From: Terebella lapidaria | Lineage: Eukaryota > Annelida > Polychaeta > Terebellida > Terebellidae | Assembly: GCA_949152475.1 (NCBI GenBank) | Contig: OX424563.1 | Coordinates: forward strand, 22,045,001-22,109,000 | Length of the DNA: 64,000 nucleotides | Reading direction: 5' to 3' | Shown: one piece after another, positions 25,491 to 36,410 of the stretch | Layout of the letters: every line of letters begins with the position of its first letter | Position numbering within the stretch: the stretch's first letter is position 1 | The notes under the pieces: generated by a model | Seen by the model: the letters and a program-made list of their open reading frames with translations, nothing else | Database searches by the model: none | Told to the model about the DNA's origin: nothing | Translations under genes and position numbers: made by a program

Positions 25491-25545
25491 ATCCACAATG
25501 ACGTCACAGTGGCCAAAACGAGGCTATACACCCTCTGTAACTTAT
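25491..25545 (-). pseudogene. Remnant of a quiver-like second exon
   Basis: 'tcagaacttcatccaca' and the following 'gacgtcacagt.gcca.aacgag' match the stop codon and C-terminal codons of the second exon at 39376 and of that at 48341. About 45-50 bp in, homology stops, and the sequence continues as the conserved upstream flank (family E). The body of the second exon, the intron and the first exon are all missing, so a deletion joined a gene's tail to its own upstream region. Homology also extends downstream (about 25265-25490 matches 39175-39375). Confidence 0.7.
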
Positions 25546-25849
25546 TGATCATTCATAGTTTTAACTACATGTGATCAATTTGGTTGTAAACAATTCTTGT
25601 GAGTACGACCGCTCTTAGCTGAACAGATCAATGAGATGTCTCGTTGCCAACGTACCTCCATCCACTGACTGTCAGGTCGGAGAGAGCAGGTGCCTCAATT
25701 ATAGATATGAAACAAACATGTTCCAACTTGGAATATTTCCAGGCAGCTATAATACATGTAGTCCGTGCGGTGTTGATCTTGCGTGCTTTCAGTTGCCCAA
25801 CACTCCCCCATTTCCCCCGCCGGCGTGCATGCATCACTGCACTGCACGC
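25546..25849 (-). repeat. Conserved upstream flank of quiver-like units (family E), copy 1
   Basis: Shares long blocks with 41465-41760, 56525-56860 and 60890-61250, for example 'cgttgcc.acgtacc' and 'gccggcgtgcatgcatca'. In the intact units this block lies 350-600 bp upstream of a first exon, so it is the promoter-side part of the repeated unit. Homology resumes at 26617-27290, after the transposon listed next. Confidence 0.7.
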
Positions 25850-25855
25850 GTGTAT

Positions 25856-26616
25856 CACTGTGGTGATACTGGATGCACTAACGATCGTTAGTGCATCCCG
25901 CAATGGCGGACAGTAAACACGGTCAGTTTGGTTTTTGACCGTGTTTTATGAAATGATAGGTCCATTTGTGAAAAATGGATACTCTGAAGGTAGCTTAGTT
26001 TTTTGGTCAAAGACATGTGTAGTTATTTCAAGCAGATCACGCTTTTTTGTTTAGATATGTTGAGGAAAAGAATTAGCGATAAGATTCACCAACGACAAAA
26101 GTGAGATTCCCTAACGATATAGGCCTAATACGTGTATATTGTAATAGGTCCATATCATACACCATTGTGAATTCGTTGATTTATGCGACATAAATAAGCG
26201 AATGTCACATTAAAAATAGGAAATCTGTACTAGAAGATCATCTGTACACATCAAGACATGTCAATTGGTACTTTATTTCACGTTCAACATTTAAATAACG
26301 TAGATTTGAATTAATAAAGAAACGATCGTTAGGGAATCTTCACATGTTCGTTATGGAATCTTCAATTTTACAAAAACAATCGTTAGGGAATCTTTCGGCT
26401 TTTTTTCAGACGAGTTTTTCATGCTCAAACCAACATAAATCGCCATGTATTTGCAACGAACGGTTGCTTCGTGCGCATACGAATCAGCAGATGTATGTAT
26501 GTATCGATCACAATCGTAATTATCGGGAAAGTGAAGAAAATTCAAACGAATCGCGAGTGGGTTCGCCATTGCGGGATGCACTAACGAGCGTTAGTGCATC
26601 CAGTCTCACCACAGTG
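25856..26616. mobile_element. CACTGTG-ended TIR element with palindromic termini
   Basis: The left end CACTGTGGTGATACTGG and the reversed right end CACTGTGGTGAGACTGG match over more than 50 bp. Inside each TIR is a 28-bp palindrome at 25871-25898 (perfect) and 26574-26601 (near perfect), built on GGATGCACTAACG. The flanks repeat GTGTAT (25850-25855 and 26617-26622). Subterminal 'cgttagggaatctt' repeats face each other. The 761-bp element has no coding capacity. The paralogous flanks at 41710 and 61201 show uninterrupted sites, confirming insertion. The CACTGTG start is Transib-like, but the duplication reads as 6 bp. Confidence 0.8.
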
Positions 26617-26639
26617 GTGTATGGGACTTTTCGTTCATT

Positions 26640-26993
26640 ATATAATTTCTTTAGTTTGAGTTCACGAATTAGAAAGAAATTATTTTATCCACAGGGTACT
26701 ATTTTCGGGGTCGGAAGTTAATGGTTGTGATTAGTCACGGGGTATATAAGTATGATCCGCCGCTGAGTCGTCAATTCAGCACGACTTCAGCTTGAGTTTT
26801 GTTTTTTATTGTTAATAATGTGTTTGCATTGCTTACAACATGTACAAATACATTTATTTTATAGTTCATAGTTTTTGGTGGTGTCACCCAATATGGTCAC
26901 GCATCTTGGGCATTTCGTTGCCAAATAAAGCTGCAGTCGTGTTACTATCCAATACGTGTTGTGTTATTATGAAAATAGGGGATTTGAAGAGAA
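26640..26993. other. Extra insert in family E flank with TATA-like promoter
   Basis: Compared with the other family E copies, about 355 bp are additional here, between 'cgttcatt' and 'ttctggaaatg'. The insert has a TATATAAG at about 26743 followed some 30 bp later by 'gtcaattcagcacgactt', resembling a core promoter. It might be a small mobile element or a solo terminal repeat, but no clean ends or target duplication were found. Confidence 0.3.
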
Positions 26994-27616
26994 TTCTGGA
27001 AATGTATCGTTACATTTTGGACAATTTGATACATCGAAGTTAATAAGTTATGCCTTGATGCAATTCCACGGAGAATGCGAAATCACTATCATAATGAATA
27101 TACCGTACCTGGTGACAATGATTGCTTCATAATATTGAACCATATATATAATGCATTAATGTTTCTGGGGCGGGGAAGGGGGTTTCGTTTCCCCTCTCTT
27201 GCAAAATTAGCATTGTCCAGGCTTCGCCCGGTATTAGTATATTCGCGTTTATGTTGAACTCTTCCCGTTTGCGAGGTCTCCGCAATGACGGGCAATGAGC
27301 GATTCCATGGTGTACATACTTTGCGTAGTATTGTGTTTCTTTGCTCAGTTACCAGTATTCGTCATGCAGGTATGTATGATACAGCGGGGGTCGCCAATTT
27401 GGTCGGTCCGTCTGCCCAGGCCAGTGAATATTTTCACGGGCTGAGGTAATAGAATCTATTAGGGCTAATGGCAACATCTACGAAATAACTGGTTTGTGAA
27501 TAAAGGGCCGAAAATGAAAATACAGATGTTCAGACAACTCGTGTCGTTGGAAAGGGAATCACCCCAGGGGTGCAATTTGGGTGAATGTGTGGTTGGCATT
27601 TGAGCACAAATGATAT

Positions 27617-27727
<111 letters not shown>

Positions 27728-27729
27728 GT

Positions 27730-28644
27730 AGCCACCTTTTTTCTGCAAAACAATATTTGACTCAATACATAAAATTACAAGTAATTTAATACAACCATAT
27801 GGCCTTAAAGGACCATGGACATGCTATTCAACGTGATTATTAAATTGTTCCATATGCAGAAGTATTAATAAATACCACATTCAGACGGACATAGAGCCAT
27901 TCTAAACACACAGATGAATGTCTAGAGCGGTCAGAAGATCAATAGGCTCTGTAAGTCTCGTTCGTCTTATGTCGTCAAATAACGTAAATGGGTACGTAAT
28001 CTAGTACTTCCGGGTCCAAACAATGCCACGTGGTCATTTTTGCCGGATTTCCGTGGGTTCAGAAGCAGCGCAGAAAAAGATGATTTGGAATAGAATAAAA
28101 AATCTTTGTTATGTTCCACAAAATGGCTCTCCGTTACGTATTTATGTTCAATATAGCACGATAGATATGATTTGAATGTCTCAAATTGCCTCTTATTTAC
28201 ATAGTGTTTTATATTGTGATTTTCGCCCCTTAAATTGCTGATGATTAAATTTTATTGGTGATGTTAGGATATAAATGGTGCCAAAAATACACGACAACAC
28301 ATGCGGCCCACGAAACTGTTGATGAGTAGTATACTACTACAGCTTGTCACAATTAATATCACCTTTTCTCTATAAAAGATACTGTGTCTAAAATAAACAA
28401 ACACAGCATATTCACGCTCTGTATTGAGCAGGAAATATTCTATGAAACGCTGAATAGACCAGCTCATGCCAACTAGTATCTGCTGAGATTTGTGAAGTGG
28501 GTTTCTTGTGTATTTCCGATAAATTGCTTTTATATAGTGTAAAGCCGCGTGCATCCACATGATTGGGCCGAAAATTTGGCGGGAAATTCAAATGGTCCCA
28601 AAATTACGAAATAACGCAAAATAACGTGACGTTTCAAATCTCGC
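27730..28644. other. Gene-less AT-rich stretch
   Basis: I see no coding, RNA or repeat structure that I can support between the microsatellite and the inverted-repeat end at 28648. Confidence 0.4.
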
Positions 28645-29499
28645 TTAAGCCCAATGTACACCGGACGCGACGCGGCGCGGCGCGATGCGACGCGATAATG
28701 TACACGCGATTTTGCTACGTACACCGCAAGCGATTCCAGTGGCGCGAATTTGAGTTAGATTGTAACCAGGGGCGCCGGAATCACGGGGCAGCGGGGGAAA
28801 TATTTGTAGAAAATGGTAGACGTTCAGAGTCTTTTCTGTGAAAATATGCGACTATTATTGTTGTTAGAAAATATGTGTTCTCTTGGAGAATGTTGATGAT
28901 TTTCTTGCTGCTCTAATCCCCCCAAACACAAGTTGTCATGGTAACGATATTTTTGTCACCTATCAGGAATGAAACGAAACATAATAATTCCAACAATTAC
29001 AACATATATATCAATAGGTATGCCAAATTTCAAACCATTATCCTCATTTACGGCAAAATTATGATCCGAGTCCTGGAACTTTCCGATCACCCCTCGTAGG
29101 AAGTCATATACACGTATAACGGACCGTCCCATTAATGGTCTTTGACTTGACTTATGATCACCTTGAGTGGTAAATGTGTTTCAGACCTGAATAATGTGAT
29201 TTGGTCACATAGGTAGATCTTTCGTTGACAGGATAAAGCAGAAATTTTAGTTAACAATGTGCATTTATCCTGTTTGGCACGGGTTTATAATGGCATATGC
29301 AAATAAATAGTGCAGTAATTCAGTAGTCATAATTAGGTAAGGTACTACTATTTGGGATATTATGAGTGATGTTCAATGAGCATTCAAGCTGCTTTACACA
29401 AATCTAACATGCCCCACTAATTATTTCACTAGCTCGAATACAGTTGTCCATTGATATTAAATTCAGCTGGTCTTCACTGTCCAAAGAACACCTGTGTGT

Positions 29500-29570
29500 G
29501 AACACGCGCATGGGGGGGGGGGGGGTATCCCCATTACCCATTGGGGGGGGGGGGGGTATCCCCATTACCC
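29500..29570 (+). repeat. Duplicated poly-G block
   Basis: Two runs of about 15 G, each followed by 'gtatccccattaccca', with a period of about 34 bp. Other long G or C runs are at 37503-37522, 57050-57070 and 62258-62278. Confidence 0.9.
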
Positions 29571-30365
29571 ATTTAGGTTAATTTCTTCATGATGACAGCG
29601 ATTCCTTATTATACAAAATCTGCCCTTCTGACCACTGCTGCCCCCGCCCTTCAAATGTGCTTCCGGCATCCCTGCGTATATGCCTAGTTTTGATGTAGAT
29701 TTGAATCTATGTTTCAAGGCTCCTACCGTTTATTTTGATATTCTAGAGTATATCTAAGCATATAACTGAAATGGGGTAGGCGCTGCCCTACGCTTATGTT
29801 ATGACCACGCACACTGCGTGGGGCGCACCTGCCCTTGCAGAAATCGGTTTTTACGACTTTTCGCCCATGGTTTACTGTCCATTTTTTTTGACGACGCCCA
29901 TGATTTTCTACATGAAGAACATTTGGAAGCCCAGATTAATCATGGTATTAGACTGTTTCAAGCTATTTAAACAACATTAATTGAAAACTAAGTGATATAT
30001 TTGGTAAATAATGTATTGCATGCGACTGTAATTGACTAGAAATAATGATATGATCAGATAATAGGGCAATTATAGATACTGGAGTTATCATGTGCTAAAT
30101 AATAACAAGAACGTTGTTCCAATGCCCTGGGGTTATTGCTGTGTTATTATCATGAAAATATCCAATTAAAGCAGACAACAGATTGTTGTTTTATAGTGTA
30201 TTTGTGTGACAAAGCCCCGGGGAAATAAGCCCATGGCTTTTTACGACAAGCCCATGTTTTTTTTTATGATTTGATACATAGTGCCCATGGTTTTCTACAA
30301 CTTAAAATGTAAAATGTTTTCTATAACTTAAAAAATAAAATGGAAATAAATTATGATTGCTTTTT

Positions 30366-30519
30366 AGGACCAGTTCCGGTGCTACTACTGCCATCAAAAG
30401 GTCGGGGACGTGGCCACGACAGTAAGGCACTGTATGGAGGAACACACTGCAGTGAGCGGCCAACCATTGTGTCTGGCTGGACTAAGATTTCCAACCTTAC
30501 TGCTTACCACTGCCGCCAT
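30366..30519 (+). CDS. Possible zinc-finger exon
   Basis: Bounded by an acceptor (gctttttag) and a donor (AGG then gtaata). One frame is open across the whole segment and reads DQFRCYYCHQKVGDVATT, then VRHCMEEH, that is C-x2-C-x12-H-x4-H, a C2H2-like finger. It could be an exon of the PIF-like element, part of the 5' region of the LINE, or a captured host exon. No partner exon was identified. Confidence 0.35.
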
Positions 30520-30539
30520 TAGGGTAATAACACTTCTCA

Positions 30540-31138
30540 TAAGGGCTGCTTGAAATTACAAGGACCCCTAATGACAACATATGTGTATACCAACATTTAT
30601 TCAGGAAGTTTCAAAAATGAATCGGTAAGTAAGTGTCAAATCGGTGTAATTCTGAAAATAACATTTGATACAGCTATCACACTCATTTTAGGCAGGCCTA
30701 ACTGCCTTGGACTTTCACATGAATAAATATTATCCAAGGACAAATAAGTATCAATAATCAACCACTGATATCTAACTTACTGGTGCAATGTGAAACAACT
30801 TTCTGAACTTTATATACACACCCTGTCAGCTTTACGAAATGAGAAGATTGAACTGTGCTCTAACAAAGCTGGTGAAGTTGTCACAAGGGGACAACATGGC
30901 TGAACGATAGCTACAACACAAAAGTGAAGCTCCGATAATTCATAGTTGTTTTACTGATGATTTAAGCAGTCTGTGTCAACTTGACCACGTGAATGAGGTT
31001 GGCAATGCATTTGTGACACTTTATGTGGTGACAATTCGTAAGTAATATCGTTCTTGACACTTAAACTACGAACTTGAATGTGATTTTTGGCGATAATTGA
31101 GGCCATTATTTACCATCAAAGGGCAAAAATAGTTACAC
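30540..31138 (+). other. Probable 5' region of the LINE
   Basis: No ORF is seen between the zinc-finger-like exon and ORF1 of the LINE. The 5' end of the LINE must lie in or before this stretch, but no target duplication marks it. Confidence 0.35.
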
Positions 31139-32479
31139 ATGAGTGACTTGGGTTCCCTCGAGAAATACATTGACTCGATCTACATGAGTGTGCTCGACGA
31201 ACCGTTCAGCCCCGACATGTCCAGCGTCGAGAACGATCGATCTAACGAAGTCGTTATTAGCCAGCCGGCAATTACGACATACTTTCAAAGTACCCCCAAT
31301 ATGGATGGTATCAAGAAGCGTAAGCCCAATTCGCCATTATCACTTCCAACTGATGATTCCTCCAGTGGATCTCCCATTGACATATCTACGGTGAAAGACA
31401 CTGTGTCGTCCACATTGGACTCCCTATCCCAATCTCTGATGAATCTAATCACCAAAACCAAAGATGAGATGTTATCAAAGTTGATCGACGTTGATAGCAA
31501 AATTGAGAATATTCAAACGCTCGTCACGGACCAAACAAAAGAAATCAAAGATCTAAAATCAGCCAATGCAAAACTTGCTGCGCGTTCTGCCATACTCGAA
31601 GGTCGTCTGACTCGTGCTGAAAAGGTCATCGATGATCTCCAGGAGCGTAGCTACCAGTCAGAGGCACGAAGCATGCGCGACAACATCGTATTCCACCATG
31701 TCGAGGAAACCCCTTTTGAATCTTGTATCAATGTGGTCTGGAACTTCATGAAAAATGAAATGAAGATTCCAGAAGATACAATGAAAGAAATAACGCTCCT
31801 GAGGGCGCACAGAATGGGAAAACCAGGAACTTATACGAGATCGATCGTGGCGCGATTTGAGCGAAGCAGTGTGAATCGAGTCATGAAACATGCCAAAAAC
31901 CTTAAGAACACTAACTACGGTGTTAATGTCCAACTTCCTCGTGAGCTGGAGGAGCGCAGGAAACAGCTGTTACCTACGTTCAAAGATGCGCGCAGTGCAA
32001 ATAAAAAAGTGGCATGGAAAAACGATAAACTCTTTATTGATGACATAGAACACTGTGTCAAAAGTGACAGAGCACGTGCCAGCTCTACTCAGTGCGATAT
32101 GACCGAGGAGGCGTCCTCCGTCCACCTTGTGCGCGCCCCTCCGAAAATCTACAGCGGCAGTCGATTCCAGGGATCCAAAGCCACTATATCATGTCAGGAT
32201 GACATCCTGCCTAGTCTGTATGCTGTCTACCGTGATACCAGGTCCGCATCCGCCACGCATAACATTTACGCCTACAGGCTCCAGACATCAGATGGCCTGA
32301 TAGAACACTTTGACGACGACGGTGAACACGGCGCAGGAAGGCGAGTTCTCAGGCACATGCAGTCGAACGGGATCATGGACACTCTCGTCTGTGTGACGCG
32401 GTGGTATGGAGGCGTAGAGTTGGGGTCTGCTCGCTTCGACCATATCGAGAATGCAGTCTCTGACGTTCTATCATTGTAA
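31139..32479 (+). CDS. LINE ORF1 protein with C-terminal IMPACT/UPF0029 domain
   Basis: An open frame of 446 residues. An acidic/Ser-rich N-terminus is followed by a coiled coil (about 105-172), an RRM-like core (about 178-245, DNIVFHHVEE ... RSIVARFE) and a basic C-terminal domain (about 250-305, PRELEERRKQLLPTF, VAWKNDKLFIDD), as in LINE ORF1 RNA-binding proteins. Residues 335-446 then form a second, unexpected domain: SRFQGSKA, SATHNIYAYRL, DDDGEHGAGRRVL, VCVTRWYGGVELGSARFDHI. These are the signature blocks of the IMPACT/YigZ (UPF0029) family, closest in wording to animal IMPACT (ATHNIYAYR, RWYGG). Both parts are in one uninterrupted frame. IMPACT proteins bind GCN1 and restrain GCN2; whether this copy does so is unknown. 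ORF2 starts about 150 bp downstream. Confidence 0.93.
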   Translation: MSDLGSLEKYIDSIYMSVLDEPFSPDMSSVENDRSNEVVISQPAITTYFQSTPNMDGIKKRKPNSPLSLPTDDSSSGSPIDISTVKDTVSSTLDSLSQSLMNLITKTKDEMLSKLIDVDSKIENIQTLVTDQTKEIKDLKSANAKLAARSAILEGRLTRAEKVIDDLQERSYQSEARSMRDNIVFHHVEETPFESCINVVWNFMKNEMKIPEDTMKEITLLRAHRMGKPGTYTRSIVARFERSSVNRVMKHAKNLKNTNYGVNVQLPRELEERRKQLLPTFKDARSANKKVAWKNDKLFIDDIEHCVKSDRARASSTQCDMTEEASSVHLVRAPPKIYSGSRFQGSKATISCQDDILPSLYAVYRDTRSASATHNIYAYRLQTSDGLIEHFDDDGEHGAGRRVLRHMQSNGIMDTLVCVTRWYGGVELGSARFDHIENAVSDVLSL

Positions 32480-32633
32480 TTCCACCTATGTCGTGTAAAT
32501 GTGTGTAACTTGCCTTTAAATAAGACGTTCATCCCATTTATTTACGTGACTGTATTTACACCATATACAAATGTTGACAACGATTGTATTTTACAAATGA
32601 ACATATGAAGATGTTTATTACCTTGGAGCGTTT

Positions 32634-35600
32634 GTGTTGTGTACCATACATATGCGCCCAATGTTGTCTCATGTTCGTTGTCCTCTATCCATATTTGTGT
32701 TGTGTACATATTTGTGTTTTGTTGTGTTTTATTGTTCACATTACTATCGTGCTGACATGCACTCGACATATCGCTTGAATATTACATTTGCAATCACGAA
32801 TTATGATTATATTTTAATCTCACAAGCAAACATATTATTAAGGTGTGGGGATGTACATACAAACCCGGGTCCGAACAATTTATCATTTTGTCATACCAAT
32901 ACCAGAGGATTGGTTATCAAATCATGCGACAATCCTATGTACAAAGTTGACGAGCTCTACAGTCAGTTGTGTCTCAAGTATCACTTCGATTTTATATGTC
33001 TAACTGAAACACATTTGAATGAAGCTATTGATTTGACATCATTTTCTGTCCCCGATGATGAGTTTACGCTTTACAGACGAGATCGTAATGGACGACGTGG
33101 CGGTGGCGTCGGTATTTTGGCTTCCAATATTCATCTTCATACGCTAATTAATGACTTGTCTCACCCAATGCTTGAAAATATTTGGATAGAAATTCAGTAT
33201 TCGGGCAAAACGATAATGCTTGGGGTATTTTATAGAGCACCAAACACTGATACTGAGGACGCTCGGGTGTTTCTTGAATCTTTTCAGGATAATATTGCCG
33301 CCGTGCAAGCACGAAAGCCGTCAAGTATAATCATGATGGGCGATTTTAATGACAGGTGTGTTTCCTGGCATTCGGATCATACCAATAGCGATTTGAATAA
33401 TAATTTTTATGAGCTTCTGTTGAACAATGATTTTGTTCAACTAATTGATGAACCTACCAGGGTTGGTACTCATTCTTCGTCCCTACTTGATTTAATTATA
33501 ACGGATTCTCCGGGCTATATGTTGTCGAGCGGTGTGATGACGCCGTTGTCAGATAGTGATCATTGCACAGTATGGTGCAAATTTAAATTCAGTTATTCAA
33601 CTGATAAGTCGTACAAGCGTAAAGTGTATAATTTCAACCAAGCGAATTTTGACTATTGCAATCGCGATATAGCTAATTCTCCTATGTGTGTCCTGATAGA
33701 TTCTGTGGATGACATCGACGACGCTGTTGATATATGGTACAACCTTTTACAGGATAATATTGACAACAATATTTCAAATAAAGTGGTAATAGTAAGACCC
33801 AAAGACAAACCTTGGATGACAAATATTATTAGAAAGTTGATCAGAAAGCGAAATAGATTGTTCAAGAAATTTAAACGAACCAGAAAGCAAAATGATGAAG
33901 CACACTGGAAACAAAGTCGTCGTCAGGTGAAAAATGAAATTAATCTGGCCAAAAAATTGCATTTCGAAAAGCTCTATCGTCAACTAGAAAACCCGAACAC
34001 CGCACCGAAAAAGTATTGGCAAATAGCAAAATCATTCTACGGGAATAAAAAGATGAATCATATCCCTAACTTGGTAGATAACGGTGACACCTTCACAACT
34101 GCATCTGGGAAGGGCGAAATTTTTAACACACATTTTGCAGAACAGTCTAGTCTAGTTATTCCAGTCAATTGTCGTCTTCCAGACTCAGAATTACTTACAG
34201 AAGATACTCTGGATGACATTACGGTAAGTGAATACCAGGTCAAATCTATCATGCAAAAATTAGATGTGAACAAGTCCTGCGGGCCGGATAATATCAGTAA
34301 CATTATTCTGAAAAAATGTGCTGACTCTCTTTCTCTCCCACTGAGTATTATAATGAACAAGTCATTTAGAACTGGAATTGTACCTAAACAGTGGAAGCTA
34401 TCAAATATTACGCCCGTCCATAAAAAAGGTGACAAATCCCTGGTATCAAACTATAGACCGGTTTCCCTAGTGTCTTGTGTGTCTAAAGTTCAAGAAAAGA
34501 TAGTATTCGATGTTTTATACAATTATTGTGTCCGAAACAACATATTAACATGGAGAAACTCGGGCTTCAAGAAGAGGGATTCTGCCATAAACCAAATGAT
34601 TTATATATCGCATCAAATTAATGTTGATCTTGAAGCAGGCAATGACGTCGCGTTAGTATTCTTGGACATTAGCAAGGCCTTCGATAGAGTCTGGCACGCA
34701 GGACTTGTTCATAAACTGAAAACGATTGGTGTAGGGGGTAATTTACTCAGGTGGTTTGTGTCCTATTTATCAGACAGAAAACAACGCGTTGTAATAAATG
34801 GTCAATGTTCCGAGTGGAAATATATTAAAGCAGGGGTCCCCCAAGGATCTATACTTGGCCCGTTGTTATTCCTTATTTTTATAAATGATATTGTAGATAA
34901 TATTAACTCAGAAATTTACTTATTTGCTGATGATACTTTCTTATATAAACCTGTCAAGTCCAATGAAGATAGCTTTCAAATACTTAACAATGATTTAGAC
35001 AAGATTTACGAATGGTCCCGTAAGTGGTTGGTGACATTCAATGCCACAAAAACTGAATACATGGTAACATCACGCAAACGATCAAATGTAGTGAATATAT
35101 CTCCTTCCCCCCAAATCAACGGTACAACAATCACTAGAGTTTATAAGCACAAACATTTGGGCATAACGTTTAATTCCAGAGGAACATGGTCTGATCATAT
35201 TTTGGATGTCAAAAACAAAGCTGCAAAATCGGTCGGTCTCCTTCGACGCATTCAAAGCATTGTTCCAAGATCTTGTTTGGAAATTTTGTATAAATCTTTC
35301 GTAAGGTCTATTTTAGAATACGGGGACGTCATATTCGATTTGTCACCACAAACATACCTTCATGAACTCGATAAAATCCAGAGAGATTGCGCACTAATAT
35401 GTACCGGGGCATATCGGCGGACATCACAAGAGGCTCTCTTAAGGGAACTTGGATGGGAACCTTTATCGTGGCGTCGTCGATGTCATCGACTGTATATCAT
35501 GTACAAAATCATGAATGGACTTGCTCCAGATTATTTGTGCAGCCTTTGTCCTGCTATAACAGGTGATATTATACCATACAATCTTCGTTCTTCTGATTCT

Positions 35601-36143
35601 CTGAGACATTTAACTGGTCGCACTACATCATTTATGAATTCATTTTACCCATCAACTATTCGGGAATGGAATTCACTGGGCGCTGATCTAAAATCTGCAC
35701 CTTCTCTCAACTCATTCAAATTCAGGTTGAGAAAGTTTCAGACTCATAAATGAAATAAATTATTTGCATACGGGTCCCGGCATGAGCGTATTAACCATAC
35801 TAGATTGCGACTTGAACTGAGTGCCTTGAATGCGCACAGATTTGATTATAACTTAATTGATTATTCAGATTGTCCCAACTGCAATGCTGCTTATGAAGAT
35901 ATTTGTCACTTTTTTTTTGACTGTCCGAAGTTTGCTAATGAGAGGAAAACAATGATCGTAGATCTCGCCAACTTGCTAGCCCCGGGGGTTCATTTTTCAT
36001 TGATTATTCCAAATAACTTTGCCGAGAGAAAACAATTTTCCAAACTCTTGTTAAACGGATACGAATCACTCAATTATAATGACAATATAGAACTTTTTAA
36101 GGTAGTCCAAACGTATATTGGGTCCACTCAACGTTTCAAGTAA
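32634..36143 (+). CDS. LINE ORF2: 2A-like leader, endonuclease, reverse transcriptase (one in-frame stop)
   Basis: The frame is open for 1,039 codons to a TGA at 35751-35753. It then continues in the same frame to 36143 with the normal C-terminal part of the family. A hydrophobic leader (about 1-65) ends in the 2A-like peptide LLRCGDVHTNPGP (residues 68-80). The APE-type endonuclease spans about 83-318, with TETHL, GDFND and SDSDH. The reverse transcriptase includes NYRPVSL, FLDISKAFDRVWH, AGVPQGSILGPLLF and FADD (764-767). Past the stop come YGSRHERINHTRLR, LNAHRF and a CPNC...ICHFFFDC knuckle, as in CR1/L2-group elements. The stop separates only the C-terminal knuckle, so the copy looks young. 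Start choice is uncertain; other Met codons precede the 2A. Confidence 0.92.
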
Positions 36144-36378
36144 AATATTATCTTAGGGAAAGGGGGGCTTAAATATATATTCATATATGTATAATGGTTA
36201 TTTTCGATCATGATTGAATTCAACGTTATAAATATTACAAATGTATATAGACGTCTATATGTGCATGTCTAGTGTTGTGTATTATATATTGTATAAATGT
36301 TCCTGCACTTGTTTTGTATAGCACGGAGGAGACCCCCTCGTGGCTACGGCTGTGGGGAATCCTCCTAAAACAAATAAA

Positions 36379-36410
36379 GTTTACATTTACATTTACATTT
36401 ACATTTACAA
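36379..36410 (+). repeat. LINE 3' tail, (TTTACA)n
   Basis: After AATAAAG the element ends in four to five copies of the hexamer TTTACA, then unrelated sequence. A short-repeat tail in place of poly(A) is typical of CR1/L2-group LINEs and marks the 3' boundary. Confidence 0.85.

Noticed and set aside
26640-26993. Solo LTR
   Set aside because: TATA-like and start-like motifs are present, but no matching ends, target duplication or partner were found.
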